A stretch of 64,000 bases of DNA from Hyphomonadaceae bacterium (GTDB lineage: Bacteria; Pseudomonadota; Alphaproteobacteria; Caulobacterales; Aquidulcibacteraceae), in the NCBI GenBank assembly GCA_016791445.1, contig JAEUMP010000002.1:62001-126000 (forward strand), written 5' to 3'. The notes beneath the pieces are model-generated. The model was not told the origin of the DNA. It was given only the letters and a program-made list of their open reading frames with translations, and ran no database searches. The stretch's first letter is position 1, and every line of letters starts with the position of its first letter. Positions 16,983-27,100 of the stretch are shown here, in pieces. Position numbers and translations under genes: made by a program.

Positions 16983-17705
16983 TCAGAGCCTGTCCATGCG
17001 GTGACCGGTTCGGGTCCAGCGCAGGAAGGGCGGCCCGCCCTGATCCTTGCCCGACAGCCGCGCATCCACTTCTCCGAGCACGAACCGCGTCACATTCGGC
17101 AGGTCGAGTCCGAGGGCGTCCGGGAGGGTGAACCATCGGGTATGGAGCAGTTCATCTCCCGACAGGTGCGGACGATCATCTGCGAGGACGGCGTCAGCCT
17201 CCGCGAAGAAGAAGCGGGCGTCGAAGCGGCGCGGCCGATAGGGCGGCGTTATGGCGCGACAGATGAAGTCGAGCTTGTCCAGCTCCGGGGCGGCGTCACA
17301 GGCGACGTATTCTTCCCAGCCCGGAGGGGGCTTAGCACCCGGCGCGCCGGTGCGGCCTACGACGAGGCCGGTCTCCTCGAACGTCTCGCGGATCGCCGCC
17401 AGCGCGAAGGCGCGGGGGCTGCGTCGGCACTTCTCGAGGAGGAGTTTGGCTTCCACTTCGGGGCGCAGTTCGGATGCGGCGGCGGCGGCGGCGTCGAACC
17501 GCTCGACCCGACCGCCCGGAAACACCCACTTGTCCGGCATGAACACATGGCCCTTCGCGCGCTGTCCCATGAGGACGGTCCAGGCGCCGCGCTGCTTGCG
17601 GACGAGGATCAGGGTCGCAGCGTCTTTCGGGCGGGGTGCGCGGGCGGGACGCGTGGGATCGGCGGCGTCGAACGGGGCGTCGTCAGGGTCTTTCGGGGTC
17701 GTCAT
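16983..17705 (-). CDS. Nudix hydrolase
   Basis: A 240-aa protein. The Nudix box is split by a long insertion: GG at 64-65 and RETFEETG at 106-113 frame it, with the catalytic REx2EExG Glu residues intact. The fold starts at [10 protein letters not shown] and includes WVFPGGRVE. Long Nudix proteins of this shape resemble the NUDT19/RppH-distant class, some of which cleave CoA derivatives; the substrate cannot be read from sequence. It is probably transcribed after the rsmB-like gene, 58 bp apart. Confidence 0.88.
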   Translation of the reverse strand: MTTPKDPDDAPFDAADPTRPARAPRPKDAATLILVRKQRGAWTVLMGQRAKGHVFMPDKWVFPGGRVERFDAAAAAASELRPEVEAKLLLEKCRRSPRAFALAAIRETFEETGLVVGRTGAPGAKPPPGWEEYVACDAAPELDKLDFICRAITPPYRPRRFDARFFFAEADAVLADDRPHLSGDELLHTRWFTLPDALGLDLPNVTRFVLGEVDARLSGKDQGGPPFLRWTRTGHRMDRL

Positions 17706-17763
17706 CAGCGCACTTTAGGCCGCCGGGGGCTGAGCGCGAGACTGACGTGGCGGCAGCGCGCAG

Positions 17764-19011
17764 TCAGATCCGGCGGATCACGCGCGCATAGAAGCCGTCC
17801 ATGCCCCCTTCCTCAGCGCGGTCCGCGGGGGTCGTTCGAAGCACGAATTCAGTGCCTTCCACTTCGTAAGGCCGCGTCGCCAGCGCCGCATCGACGATGG
17901 CGGCCCCTTCCTCGGCTTCGAGGGAACAAACGACGTAGAGCAGCTTGCCGCGAGGCGTGGTGAGGTCGATGGCCCGGTCGAGGAGCGTCGCCTGCAGCGC
18001 CGCAAGCGAAGCGATGTCGGCGGGACGGCGAAGCCAGGCCACGTCCGGATGGCGGCGAAGGGTGCCAGTGGCGCTGCACGGCGCATCGAGTACGACGACA
18101 TCGTAAGTGCGGCCCGGCGCATAGGTGCGGGCGTCGGCGCAGATGATCTCTGCTGTCAGCCCGGTACGCGCCAGATTTTCCCGGACGCGCTCCAGCCGCT
18201 CCTGCGAGATATCGACGGCGGTGACCTCCGCGCCCGCAGCAGCAAGCTGCATCGTCTTTCCGCCGGGGGCGGCGCACAGGTCTAGCACGCTCAGGCCGCA
18301 AACGTCGCCGAGGAGCCGGACAGGCGCCGCCGCGGCGGCGTCCTGCACCCACCAAGCGCCTTCGGAAAAGCCGGGGGCCTGCGTCACATCGACGGCCTCG
18401 TTCAGGCGAACGGTGTCGCCTTCGAACACGCTGCCGCCAAGTTTGTCAGCCCAGACCGCCGCATCCTTCTTGACCGTGATGTCGAGCGGCGCCTCGTTGC
18501 GCAAGGACGTGGCGATAGCGCGCGCTGAATCCCCGCCGTAGTGGGCGCGCCATCGTGTGAAGAGCCAATCGGGAAGGTCCGCGCCTGGCGGCAGGGTTGC
18601 AAAATGTGTGACGCCATCAGTCGCGACCTTGCGCAGCACCGCGTTCATCAGTCGTGCGAAGGGCGCCGCGCTCCGTGCGGATTGCGCCAGCCCGACAGTT
18701 TCCGAAACGACAGCGTGCGCGGGCAGGCCGAGAACGAGCAATTGAGCCGCGCCGGTGCGCAGCATGGCGCGCGCGAGCCCGGCGCCCGACGGCAGGGGTT
18801 GTTGCAGATAGCGCGACAGAATGACGTCGATGCCGCCGAGCCGGCGCAGCGTGGCGCTCGCGATGGCGCGGGCGAACGCACGGTCCCGGCCCTGGAGGGC
18901 GTTGAAGCTGCGAGTGTCTGCGAGCGCGTCGTCGAGGGTGCGCCCCTGTTCCGTGACTTCGGCGACGAGGACGGCGGCGGCCTGACGGGCGCTGGGCAAG
19001 GTGCGGGACAT
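17764..19011 (-). CDS. RsmB-type rRNA (cytosine-C5)-methyltransferase
   Basis: A 415-aa protein. The N-terminal 130 residues match the NusB-like RNA-binding domain (LNALQGRDR-like FNALQGRDRAFARAIA), followed by an SAM-dependent methylase with LDLCAAPGGKT, DAPCSATG and VVCSLE, the two Cys that act as release and nucleophile in the NOL1/NOP2/Sun family. This layout is that of RsmB, which makes m5C967 in 16S rRNA. A second, NusB-less family member is at 37021-38322. It lies 66 bp from htpX on the same strand. Confidence 0.92.
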   Translation of the reverse strand: MSRTLPSARQAAAVLVAEVTEQGRTLDDALADTRSFNALQGRDRAFARAIASATLRRLGGIDVILSRYLQQPLPSGAGLARAMLRTGAAQLLVLGLPAHAVVSETVGLAQSARSAAPFARLMNAVLRKVATDGVTHFATLPPGADLPDWLFTRWRAHYGGDSARAIATSLRNEAPLDITVKKDAAVWADKLGGSVFEGDTVRLNEAVDVTQAPGFSEGAWWVQDAAAAAPVRLLGDVCGLSVLDLCAAPGGKTMQLAAAGAEVTAVDISQERLERVRENLARTGLTAEIICADARTYAPGRTYDVVVLDAPCSATGTLRRHPDVAWLRRPADIASLAALQATLLDRAIDLTTPRGKLLYVVCSLEAEEGAAIVDAALATRPYEVEGTEFVLRTTPADRAEEGGMDGFYARVIRRI

Positions 19012-19077
19012 GCGCGTCCATGGACGTTCGCGGACCCACGCGCAATCGCTATCCCCGTTCGCCGTCAGCGTCCGCGT

Positions 19078-20034
19078 TCAGCCCCAGGGGCCGCGCTGGC
19101 GCGCGCCCCACGGCCCCGCCGCCGGACCGCCAGCCGGCGCGCCGGGCGTCGCCTCAATGGGGTTGCGCCGTTCCGCGTCGGGCATGCCACCCGCCAGTTC
19201 GTAGAGTTTCGCGATCCGGTTGCGCGTGTTGGGATGCGTCGAGAAAAGGTTGTCGGCGCCCTTCCCGGCGAGGGGATTGATGATGAAGAGGTGCGCAGTC
19301 GCCGGGTTTTGCTCGGCGGCGACGTTGAGTTCGCCGCGCGCGAATCTTTCCATCTTTTCCAAGGCCCGCGCGAGCGCACGGGGGTCGCCGGCGATGGCCG
19401 CGCCCAGGCGATCGGCTTCGTATTCGCGAGACCGGCTGATCGCCATCTGCACCAGCGACGCGGCGAGCGGCGCCAGCAGCATGATGAGAATGCCGGCGAT
19501 CGGGTTGGAGTTGCCGTTGGCGTCGCGGGGACCGAGGAAGAACGCGAAATTTGCCAACATCGCTATCGCGCCGGCGATGGTGGCTGTGACCGTCATGGTG
19601 AGCGTGTCGCGATTCTGCACGTGCGCCAGTTCGTGCGCCATGACGCCGCGGATTTCGTCACGGTCGAGCATCTGCAGCAGGCCCGTGGTTGCAGCGACAG
19701 CGGCGTTGTGCGGATCGCGCCCCGTGGCGAACGCGTTGGGTTGCGGGTTGTCCATGATATAGATTTTCGGCGCCGGCATGCCGGCGCGTTCGGCGAGCGC
19801 AAGCGTATCGGCGACGTAGTTCCGCACCACGGCATTCGGATGGGTCGCGTCCACGGGCTGCGCGCCGTAGTGGGACAGCACCAGCTTGTCCGCGTTCCAG
19901 TAGGCGAACGCGTTCATCCCCACGGCGATGACCAGGGCGATCAACATGCCCGCGGCCCCGCCGACGAGGTAACCCACGCCGATGAAGAGCGCGGTGAGCG
20001 CGGCGAGGAGAACGAAGGTCTTGAGGTGGTTCAT
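19078..20034 (-). CDS. htpX: HtpX-type membrane zinc metalloprotease (M48)
   Basis: A 318-aa integral membrane protease for quality control of inner-membrane proteins. Two N-terminal membrane segments (residues 5-45) precede the zinc site HELAH at 134-138 and EYEAD near 211, and two more hydrophobic helices lie between them. Start at MNHLKTF. The C-terminus is Gly/Pro-rich ([13 protein letters not shown]). It is divergent from the SDHAF4-like gene with a 52-bp gap. Confidence 0.95.
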   Translation of the reverse strand: MNHLKTFVLLAALTALFIGVGYLVGGAAGMLIALVIAVGMNAFAYWNADKLVLSHYGAQPVDATHPNAVVRNYVADTLALAERAGMPAPKIYIMDNPQPNAFATGRDPHNAAVAATTGLLQMLDRDEIRGVMAHELAHVQNRDTLTMTVTATIAGAIAMLANFAFFLGPRDANGNSNPIAGILIMLLAPLAASLVQMAISRSREYEADRLGAAIAGDPRALARALEKMERFARGELNVAAEQNPATAHLFIINPLAGKGADNLFSTHPNTRNRIAKLYELAGGMPDAERRNPIEATPGAPAGGPAAGPWGARQRGPWG

Positions 20035-20086
20035 CTGGTTCCCAATGTTGAGCCGGAGATATATGTGCCGCCGCCTGAGGTTCCAG

Positions 20087-20290
20087 ATGAGCGAAGACCG
20101 GTTGCAGGAAAGTGATCCGCCGAAGCGCACCTTGTCGCCGGCGGCTGAACGGGCGCTCGCGGAGGCCGCCGAGCGCCGCGCCCGGGCCGAAGCGGCGGCT
20201 GCCGGAAGCGAGGAGACCGGCGGCCCGGCCGGAGCCGAACCCACCCGGTTCGGGGATTGGGAGCGCCGGGGGCTGGCGGTGGACTTCTGA
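20087..20290 (+). CDS. DUF1674 / succinate dehydrogenase assembly factor 4-like small protein
   Basis: A 67-aa protein beginning at ATG 20087, behind GAGG. The C-terminal block [15 protein letters not shown] is the hallmark of DUF1674, the bacterial relatives of SDHAF4/Sdh8, which helps flavinylated SdhA assemble in mitochondria. The first 45 residues are a low-complexity, charged Ala/Glu region. It lies 141 bp before kup and is probably a separate unit. Confidence 0.9.
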   Translation: MSEDRLQESDPPKRTLSPAAERALAEAAERRARAEAAAAGSEETGGPAGAEPTRFGDWERRGLAVDF

Positions 20291-20431
20291 GCCCGGGCCC
20301 ACTGACCCCCAATCCGCTCGCCTGGTCCACTACCCCGGTCCGCCTCCCGCATTGCAGCATGGAGAGAATGGGAGTAATCCGCGCCTCCTTTGACCGGCGC
20401 TGACGGCGCTGGCCGCCAGGATGAATTGACC

Positions 20432-22426
20432 ATGGCGCAGGATGAGTCCGGGGCGCCGTCCAGCGAACCGTCGAAATCCGCCACCACACAGCCCGGTGCG
20501 CCGAATTCGGCGCCGCCGAACGGCAACGACGCCCATGCGCCCGCAGATGGAAGCCACGGCGCCCATGGCGGGTTCTGGGCGCTGCTGATCGGGTCGATCG
20601 GGGTCGTCTATGGCGACATCGGCACGAGCCCGCTTTACGCCCTCAGGGAATGCCTGCGCATCGTGGCCGGCCCCGGCGGGGTGCCGACGCGTGGCGAAGT
20701 CATCGGCATCGTTTCCCTGATCTTCTGGGCGCTGATCATCGTCGTTACCGTGAAGTCGGTGTTCCTGCTCCTGCGCTTCGACAACAAGGGAGAAGGCGGC
20801 ACGCTGTCGCTGATGGCGCTGGTCCGGCGCGCCTTCGGGCAGCGGACGGGGCTGTTGCTCGGCGTGGGCATTCTCGGCGCCTGTCTCTTCTACGCTGATG
20901 CGCTCATCACACCGGCCATATCGGTGCTGTCGTCGGTCGAGGGGCTGCGGTCGGTGCCGGTGGTGGGCGACTACATCAACCCCTGGATTCTGCCGATCAG
21001 CATCGTGATCCTTGTCGGGCTCTTCTTCGCGCAGAGCCGCGGTACGGCGCGTATCGGCGCGCTTTTCGGACCGATCACGCTCTGCTGGTTCCTCACGATG
21101 GCGGCGCTCGGGGCGCTGCACATCAGCGATGATTTGGGGATCATCTCGGCGCTATCGCCCGTGCCGGCGGTCAGCTTCTTCATCAGCCACGCGGGGTTGT
21201 CGTTCGTCGTCCTCGGCGCGGTGTTTCTCGCGGTGACGGGCGCTGAGGCGCTCTATGCGGACATGGGCCATTTCGGGCGCAAGCCGATCAGCCGGGCGTG
21301 GATTTTTGTCGTCCTCCCGTGCCTGACGCTCAACTATCTCGGTCAGGGCGCGCTCGCGCTTTCCCATCCCGAAACGATCGACAATCTCTTCTTCATGCTC
21401 GCGCCGGACTATCTGCGCCTGCCGGTCGTGTTGCTCGCGACGATGGCGACGATCATCGCGAGTCAGGCGGTCATCACCGGCGCCTTCTCGATCACACAGC
21501 AGGCGATCCAGTTGGGCATCCTGCCGCGGATGGAAATCCGCCGCACGTCGGAGACCCAGGCCGGCCAGATCTATATGCCTCAGGTGAACTGGATGATGCT
21601 CGCAGGCGTGCTCATCCTGGCGCTGGCATTCGGCTCCTCCAGCCGGCTTGCGGCTGCGTACGGCATCGCGGTGTCCGGTGAAATGATCGTCTCGACGGTT
21701 CTCGTCTTCTTTGCGATCTGGAAGCTCTGGAAGCGCCCGCCGTGGCTGGCCGCGCTGGTCTGTGTGCCGTTCTTTCTTATCGAGGTCGCGTTTTTCTCGT
21801 CGAACATGCTGAAGGTCTGGAACGGCGGCTTCGTGCCGATCCTGCTTGCGTTGGGGCTGGTTCTCATCATGTGGACCTGGACGCGCGGGACGCGGCTCCT
21901 CCAGGAGCAGACGCGGAGGGACGAGCCGCTCGGGAAGCTCTTTGAAACGCTGTCCCATCACCCGCCCCACCGGGTGCGCGGCACGGCGATCTTCCTCACC
22001 GGCGATCCCGACGTCGCGCCGGCGGCGCTGATGCACAATCTGAAACACAATCAGGTGCTGCACGAGCAGATCATCGTGCTGACCGTGAAGACGCTCGAAC
22101 AGCCGCGCGCGCCTGACAGCGAACGCCTCAAGATCGAGGACTTCATGCCGGACGTGAAGCGCGTGACGCTGACCTTCGGCTTCATGGAGACGCCCAACGT
22201 CGTGAAGGCGCTCACGGCGTCTCGCAAGCAGGGCCTGAAGTTCGACATCATGAAGACGTCCTTCTTCCTGTCCCGTCGGACGATCATCCCCTCCGAGAAG
22301 AGCGGCATGCCGCTCTGGCAGGATCACCTGTTCATCTTCCTCGCCCGCAACGCGACGAACGCGACCGACTTCTTCCACATCCCGAGCGGACGTGCGGTGG
22401 AACTGGGCAACCAGGTGATGGTGTGA
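20432..22426 (+). CDS. kup: Low-affinity potassium transporter Kup
   Basis: A 664-aa protein. [18 protein letters not shown] near residues 65-80 is the Kup/HAK/KUP signature, followed by about twelve membrane helices and a hydrophilic C-terminal domain of about 150 residues ([19 protein letters not shown]). I choose ATG 20432 (MAQDES) over an upstream in-frame TTG at 20390. The 50-residue N-terminal tail is Ser/Pro/Ala-rich. Its stop overlaps the next GTG start by 4 bp. Confidence 0.96.
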   Translation: MAQDESGAPSSEPSKSATTQPGAPNSAPPNGNDAHAPADGSHGAHGGFWALLIGSIGVVYGDIGTSPLYALRECLRIVAGPGGVPTRGEVIGIVSLIFWALIIVVTVKSVFLLLRFDNKGEGGTLSLMALVRRAFGQRTGLLLGVGILGACLFYADALITPAISVLSSVEGLRSVPVVGDYINPWILPISIVILVGLFFAQSRGTARIGALFGPITLCWFLTMAALGALHISDDLGIISALSPVPAVSFFISHAGLSFVVLGAVFLAVTGAEALYADMGHFGRKPISRAWIFVVLPCLTLNYLGQGALALSHPETIDNLFFMLAPDYLRLPVVLLATMATIIASQAVITGAFSITQQAIQLGILPRMEIRRTSETQAGQIYMPQVNWMMLAGVLILALAFGSSSRLAAAYGIAVSGEMIVSTVLVFFAIWKLWKRPPWLAALVCVPFFLIEVAFFSSNMLKVWNGGFVPILLALGLVLIMWTWTRGTRLLQEQTRRDEPLGKLFETLSHHPPHRVRGTAIFLTGDPDVAPAALMHNLKHNQVLHEQIIVLTVKTLEQPRAPDSERLKIEDFMPDVKRVTLTFGFMETPNVVKALTASRKQGLKFDIMKTSFFLSRRTIIPSEKSGMPLWQDHLFIFLARNATNATDFFHIPSGRAVELGNQVMV

Positions 22427-22794
22427 GGCTGTTCGCGCGGGGCCGGTGGCCGCGCGGCGTGGTCGCGTGGGTGGCCGCTTCGACAGCGGCGGCGATGCTA
22501 GGCGCCACGCTCACCGTCGCCTACCTCATGGCGCGCGAGACGTTCGTTTCGCCGCCGTTCCCGGCGTCGGAGTGGTGGCTGTTCGTGAACATGTGGCGTC
22601 CGCTCGCGGTGGCCGGCGCCATTCTCGTCCCGCTGTTTGCGGCGCTGCCGGCGCTCGGCGCAGTCCTGCTGATCCGGCGTTTCCACTGGCCGCGTCCGGC
22701 GGCGGACATGTTAGGCGGGGCGGTGTGCGGGCTCCTTGCGCTGGGGCTGGTTGTGGGGGCCGCCCGTCTGCTCAACACGCCTGGGGCCAATTGA
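22423..22794 (+). CDS. Small membrane protein coupled to kup
   Basis: A 123-aa protein with three predicted membrane helices (about residues 12-35, 60-83 and 95-117) and a basic N-terminus. I do not recognise the family. It starts with GTG overlapping the kup stop (GTGA) and ends overlapping the next small ORF (TGATG), so all three should be translated from one message. An accessory role for Kup is a guess from linkage only. Confidence 0.7.
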   Translation: MRLFARGRWPRGVVAWVAASTAAAMLGATLTVAYLMARETFVSPPFPASEWWLFVNMWRPLAVAGAILVPLFAALPALGAVLLIRRFHWPRPAADMLGGAVCGLLALGLVVGAARLLNTPGAN

Positions 22795-22898
22795 TGGACC
22801 TCGGACCGCTCTTCGGACTCTTCATCATTCCGGCCGTTGTCGGGGCGGCGGCGGGTCTCGTCTATTGGCTGGCTGCGGGTCGGCCCGGCAAGTCGTAG
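22794..22898 (+). CDS. 34-residue single-span membrane ORF
   Basis: ATG at 22794 overlaps the preceding stop by one base (TGATG). The product is almost all hydrophobic ([20 protein letters not shown]) with a short basic tail ending in PGKS, typical of a bacterial single-span microprotein. No Shine-Dalgarno of its own is obvious; reinitiation after the upstream stop would serve. The support is composition and gene order only. Confidence 0.5.
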   Translation: MDLGPLFGLFIIPAVVGAAAGLVYWLAAGRPGKS

Positions 22899-22950
22899 CG
22901 TCCGTGCGCGCAGTGCGCTAAAGCCCGCGCCGGCAAGGAGTCCGCGCACG

Positions 22951-24195
22951 ATGGCGAAAGACGTGAAGAAGGTGGTGCTGGCCTATTCGGGCGGCCTCGA
23001 CACTTCGATCATCCTGAAATGGCTGCAGGAAACGTACGGCTGCGAAGTGGTGACGTTCACCGCCGATCTCGGCCAGGGCGAAGAGCTCGGCCCTGCGCGC
23101 GAGAAGGCGCTGCAGTTCGGCGTGAAACCGGAGAACATCTTCATCGACGATCTCCGCGAGGAATTCGTGAAGGACTTCGTCTATCCGATGTTCCGCGCGA
23201 ACACGCTGTATGAAGGCCAGTATCTGCTCGGCACGTCGATCGCGCGCCCGCTGATCGCCAAGCGTCAGATCGAGATCGCCAACATGGTCGGCGCAGACGC
23301 CGTGTGTCACGGCGCGACCGGCAAGGGCAACGACCAGGTCCGCTTCGAGGTGTCGTATTACGCGCTGAAGCCCGACGTGCGCGTTATCGCGCCGTGGCGC
23401 GAATGGGACTTCCAGGGGCGGCCCGATCTGATCGCCTACGCCAAGAAGCACGGCATCCCGATCGCCACCGGCAAGGAGCAGGATGCGCCGTTCTCCATCG
23501 ACGCCAACCTGCTGCACACCTCGTCCGAAGGCATGGTGCTGGAAGACCCGGACGTGGAAGTGCCAGACATTGTGAAGAAGCGCGGCGACCGCCGCACGAT
23601 CACGCCGGAGGAGGCGCCGGACAAGGCGACCTATGTGTCGATCGGTTTCGAGCGCGGCGACGCCATTTCGATCGACGGCAATAAACTTTCGCCCGCGGCG
23701 CTGCTCACCGAGCTCAACCGCATCGGCGGCGCCAACGGCGTCGGCGGGCTCGATCTCGTTGAGAACCGCTATGTCGGCATGAAGTCGCGCGGTTTCTACG
23801 AAACGCCGGGCGGCACGATCCTGTGGCACGCGCATCGCGCCATCGAGTCGATCACGCTCGACCGTGGCGCCATGCACCTCAAGGACGAGCTGATGCCGCG
23901 CTATGCCAGCGTCGTCTACAACGGCTTCTGGTGGACGCCGGAGCGCAAGATGCTGCAGGCGGCGTTCGATGCGTCTCAGGAGAGCGTCACGGGCGATGTG
24001 CGGCTGAAAATCTACAAGGGCGGCGTCTATGTGGCGGGGCGATCTTCGCCGTACTCGCTCTACTCCAAGGCGCTCGTCGGCTTCGACGAGGCGGGCGGCT
24101 ATAATCAGGCGGACGCAGAAGGGTTCATCAAGCTGAATGCGCTGCGCCTGCGGATCGCGGCTGAACGCGATCGCCGCACCGGCAAGAACGAATAG
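22951..24195 (+). CDS. argG: Argininosuccinate synthase
   Basis: A 414-aa cytosolic enzyme joining citrulline and aspartate with ATP in arginine synthesis. The PP-loop AYSGGLDTS is at residues 11-19, and the family blocks [13 protein letters not shown] and [11 protein letters not shown] are intact. Full normal length. AAGGAG precedes the ATG. It stands 52 bp after the kup cluster; no other arg gene is nearby. Confidence 0.98.
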   Translation: MAKDVKKVVLAYSGGLDTSIILKWLQETYGCEVVTFTADLGQGEELGPAREKALQFGVKPENIFIDDLREEFVKDFVYPMFRANTLYEGQYLLGTSIARPLIAKRQIEIANMVGADAVCHGATGKGNDQVRFEVSYYALKPDVRVIAPWREWDFQGRPDLIAYAKKHGIPIATGKEQDAPFSIDANLLHTSSEGMVLEDPDVEVPDIVKKRGDRRTITPEEAPDKATYVSIGFERGDAISIDGNKLSPAALLTELNRIGGANGVGGLDLVENRYVGMKSRGFYETPGGTILWHAHRAIESITLDRGAMHLKDELMPRYASVVYNGFWWTPERKMLQAAFDASQESVTGDVRLKIYKGGVYVAGRSSPYSLYSKALVGFDEAGGYNQADAEGFIKLNALRLRIAAERDRRTGKNE

Positions 24196-24251
24196 GCGGA
24201 CCGAACGGGTCCTGCTTTGAGAGACTCAGGCGTCGACGCTATGGATCGGCC

Positions 24252-25655
24252 ATGAAGTTCTACTTTCTCGGCATCGCCGGCGCTGGCGTCTCCGCGCTCG
24301 CCTCTATTCTCGTGAGCGAAGGCCATGAGGTGTCGGGATCGGACGAGGCCGCGTTTCCGCCGGTGAGCACCTATCTCGATCGCCTCGGCGTGCGCTACGC
24401 AACGCGCTTCAGCGCGACGAACATTCCCGCTGACGTGGACATCGCCATCATCGGCACGAGCGCCAAGCTCCACGGCGCCGAGAACCCCGAGTTCAGTGAG
24501 ATCAAGCGGCGCGGCATTCCGCATTACACCTTCGCCGAATATCTTGGTCTCCACACCAAGGGACGCGAGAACATCGTCGTCGCGGGCAGCTTCGGCAAGT
24601 CCACGCTCACCGCCATGCTCGCGCACATGCTCGTCACGGCGGGGCGCAAGCCGGGCTGGTTCATCGGCGCGATACCGCTCGATCTCGATCGCACCGGCGC
24701 CGCCGGCGGCGATCCCGAAATGATCATCGAGGGGGACGAATACGTCGTCTCTATCGAGGACCGGCGCTCCAAGTTCGAACTCTATGACGTGCGGCACACC
24801 CTGCTGAGTTCGATCGTGCACGACCACGTCAACATGTTCCCGACATTCGAGAGTTATGTCCTGCCGTTCCGCAAGCTGGTCGACGCGACGCCCGGCGTGC
24901 TCGTGTGCGCGCGCCAATACGAGACCGTGCGCGAGATCACGGCTGGACGGGACGTCGTCTGGTACGGTCTAGGGCCGGGCGAAGGCTACAGCGCCGAGGA
25001 TATCGTCATCGGCGAAGTCACCACTTTCACCCTCACCACGCCGACCGGGGAACGCATTCCGCTCGAGACGCAGCTGCTCGGTCACCACAACATCGAGAAT
25101 ATCGTCGGGGCTGCGGCGATGCTTCTGGAACGGGGGCTGGTGACCGGCGCCGATCTCCAGCGCTCTGTTCCCGTTTTCCGCGGCGTCGCGCGGCGTCTCG
25201 ACAAGAAAACCATACGCTCGCGCGTGCCTGTGTATGAGGGGTTCGGGTCGTCCTACGAGAAGGCGCGCTCCGCGATAGAGGCGATCCAGCTTCACTTCCC
25301 GCAGCGTCCGCTTGTGGTGGTGTTCGAGCCGCACACGTTCAGCTGGCGCAATGCCGATGCGCTCGTCTGGTACGATACCGTGTTTGAAGGCGTTGCGCGC
25401 GTGCTCGTGCTGCCGCCGCCGACGCACGGGGCGGGCGGGCACAATCAGCTCGGGTTCGCCGAAATCATGGATCGCATTCTTGCGGCGGGTGTGAACGCCT
25501 CGCCCGTGGCCGGCGCCGACGCGGTGCTGGCGGATCTCGAAGGGTCGCTGAAGGGGTATGAGGTCGTGCTGTTGCTTTCCTCCGGCCCGCTCGATGGGCT
25601 GGTTGACCGCCTGCCGCCGCAATTCGAAGAGCGGTTCGGACGCTTGGTCCGCTAG
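24252..25655 (+). CDS. mpl: Mpl-type UDP-MurNAc:tripeptide ligase (Mur ligase family)
   Basis: A 467-aa protein. GIAGAGVSALA at the N-terminus is the UDP-binding Rossmann motif of MurC/Mpl, ENPEFSEIKRRGIPHYTFAEYLG matches Mpl, and the central LLGHHNIENIVGA and C-terminal EPHTFSWRNADAL complete a three-domain Mur ligase. Mpl attaches recycled L-Ala-D-Glu-mesoDAP tripeptide to UDP-MurNAc. The ATP P-loop reads AGSFGKST (about 114-121) where Mpl and MurC usually have GTHGKT, a notable change. No other cell-wall gene is adjacent. Confidence 0.85.
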   Translation: MKFYFLGIAGAGVSALASILVSEGHEVSGSDEAAFPPVSTYLDRLGVRYATRFSATNIPADVDIAIIGTSAKLHGAENPEFSEIKRRGIPHYTFAEYLGLHTKGRENIVVAGSFGKSTLTAMLAHMLVTAGRKPGWFIGAIPLDLDRTGAAGGDPEMIIEGDEYVVSIEDRRSKFELYDVRHTLLSSIVHDHVNMFPTFESYVLPFRKLVDATPGVLVCARQYETVREITAGRDVVWYGLGPGEGYSAEDIVIGEVTTFTLTTPTGERIPLETQLLGHHNIENIVGAAAMLLERGLVTGADLQRSVPVFRGVARRLDKKTIRSRVPVYEGFGSSYEKARSAIEAIQLHFPQRPLVVVFEPHTFSWRNADALVWYDTVFEGVARVLVLPPPTHGAGGHNQLGFAEIMDRILAAGVNASPVAGADAVLADLEGSLKGYEVVLLLSSGPLDGLVDRLPPQFEERFGRLVR

Positions 25656-25765
25656 CGGGTGGGGCGACCATGTCGCGTGCGATTCTGCGGAGGCGCCGGC
25701 GACAGTGAACGACAGGGCGCGCCCTCTCGCTGCTCTCGTCAGTAATTTTGTTCGCCTCGGGCCCC

Positions 25766-26395
25766 ATGACCTTTCCCGTCGATACGCAGCTCTTCGTCCT
25801 CTTTCTCGGCGTGATGGCCGTCATGGCGATTACGCCGGGGCCGGCCAATGTGTTCGCCATCGCGACCGGCATCCAGCGGGGGCCGCGCGCGGCGCTGGAA
25901 GGCGTGGCGGGCATGAACGCGGCGACTCTTGTTTGGTTCGCCGCCGCCGCGCTCGGTCTGGCGGCGCTTGTGAAGGCTTATCCGCAGGCGTTTCGCGTTC
26001 TCGCGGTTGCGGGTGGCGTCTACGTGGCCTGGCTCGGTCTGAAGTCCTTGTGGACGGGGCTATCCAGCAAGGGAAAGGCGCTGGCGGTCGATGCGCGCAT
26101 GGGGGCCTCGGCATTTCGCGACGGCTTTGCCGTACAGATCGCCAACCCGAAGGCGGTGCTCTTCTTCACAGCGGTCCTGCCGCCTTTTCTTGATCCTGCC
26201 CGTCCTGCAGGCGCACAGCTTGCGGTGTTCGCGGCAGTCACCATCGGCATGGATGTGCTGGCGATGACGGGCTATGCGCTCGCGGGCGCATCGCTAGCGC
26301 GCGGCTTCCAGCGCGAGACGTTTCGGCGCGGGTTTGCCGTAGTAGTGGGACTTTTGCTGTTGACCGCCGCCGTACTCATTCTCATCCGCCCCTAG
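25766..26395 (+). CDS. LysE/RhtB-family amino-acid exporter
   Basis: A 209-aa inner-membrane protein of about six helices. ITPGPANVFAIATGIQRGPRAAL near the N-terminus is the LysE/RhtB signature; FRDGFAVQIANPKAVLFF is the second conserved block. The substrate is not readable. I start at MTFPVDT (25766). It ends on a CTAG that also contains the stop of the convergent gene. Confidence 0.9.
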   Translation: MTFPVDTQLFVLFLGVMAVMAITPGPANVFAIATGIQRGPRAALEGVAGMNAATLVWFAAAALGLAALVKAYPQAFRVLAVAGGVYVAWLGLKSLWTGLSSKGKALAVDARMGASAFRDGFAVQIANPKAVLFFTAVLPPFLDPARPAGAQLAVFAAVTIGMDVLAMTGYALAGASLARGFQRETFRRGFAVVVGLLLLTAAVLILIRP

Positions 26396-26892
26396 GCGAC
26401 GGTGAGGAGATCTGCGCAGATCGCCTCGAGTCCTGCGCGGTCGACATCATCGAAAGCGGCAAGGTCGATGGAATCCACATCGAGAACGGCGGCGAGCGCA
26501 CCCGACCGGTCAAACACAGGCGTCACGATCTCGCTCTTCGAGCGGCTGTCGCACGCGATGTGTCCGGGGAAGGCGTCGACATCCGGCACCACGAGCGTTT
26601 CGCCGCGCGCGGCGACGGCGCCGCAGACGCCCTTGCCGAACGGAATGCGCAGGCAACCCAGCGTGCCTTGGTACGGACCGACGACAAGCTCCCGCGGCTT
26701 GGCGGTGTCGACCACGTAGAAGCCGCACCAGAAGAAGCGCGGTGCAAAGGCGTGAGCGAGCATGCTGGCGGCGGTGGCGTAGCGCGCGGTGCGATCGGGT
26801 TCGCCGGCGATCACCGCCGCGATCTCCCTGCGGACGACCGCATAGCGCCCGGCCTTGTCCGCGGGCAGGTCTTGAAGAACGGCTTCAGCCAT
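26392..26892 (-). CDS. msrC: Free methionine-(R)-sulfoxide reductase (GAF domain)
   Basis: A 166-aa single GAF-domain enzyme that reduces free Met-R-sulfoxide, using thioredoxin. The three catalytic/resolving Cys of the family are present: C80 (GTLGC), C90 (GVCG) and C114 (HIACD), with SEIVTPVF after them. Start at MAEAVLQ; longer readings would run through the tRNA gene upstream. Its stop is shared with the convergent lysE-like gene. Confidence 0.92.
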   Translation of the reverse strand: MAEAVLQDLPADKAGRYAVVRREIAAVIAGEPDRTARYATAASMLAHAFAPRFFWCGFYVVDTAKPRELVVGPYQGTLGCLRIPFGKGVCGAVAARGETLVVPDVDAFPGHIACDSRSKSEIVTPVFDRSGALAAVLDVDSIDLAAFDDVDRAGLEAICADLLTVA

Positions 26893-26942
26893 GATGCAGC
26901 TTCCGGAAATGCGTCTGAGACGATGCGCCAGGCGGAGACCGG

Positions 26943-27015
26943 TGGGCCCGGTCGGATTTGAACCGACGACCAGACCGTTATGAGCGGCCGGCTCTAACCA
27001 CTGAGCTACAGGCCC
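26943..27015 (-). tRNA. tRNA with CAT anticodon (probably Ile2, lysidine-modified; else elongator Met)
   Basis: A 73-nt cloverleaf on the minus strand: acceptor GGGCCTG pairs with CGGGCCC (one T-G pair), D-arm GCTC-GAGC, anticodon stem GGCCG/CGGTC with loop CTCATAA, variable region TGGTC, T-arm GTCGG-TTCAAAT-CCGAC, discriminator A. The genome continues CCG, so the final A of CCA is not encoded. The short D-loop AGTGGTTA and the TGGTC variable loop resemble tRNA-Ile(k2CAU) more than elongator tRNA-Met. Identity is an inference. Confidence 0.95.
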
Positions 27016-27100
27016 CGCCGGGTCTCCCCCCAAAGTATCCCTTGGGGGCGCTCTTGCTAGCGGCGACCGGCGTTCGGGTCCAGCGGACCGCGTCTCGCCG

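Noticed and set aside
26893-27033. N-terminal extension of the Met-sulfoxide reductase
   Set aside because: It would read through the tRNA gene.
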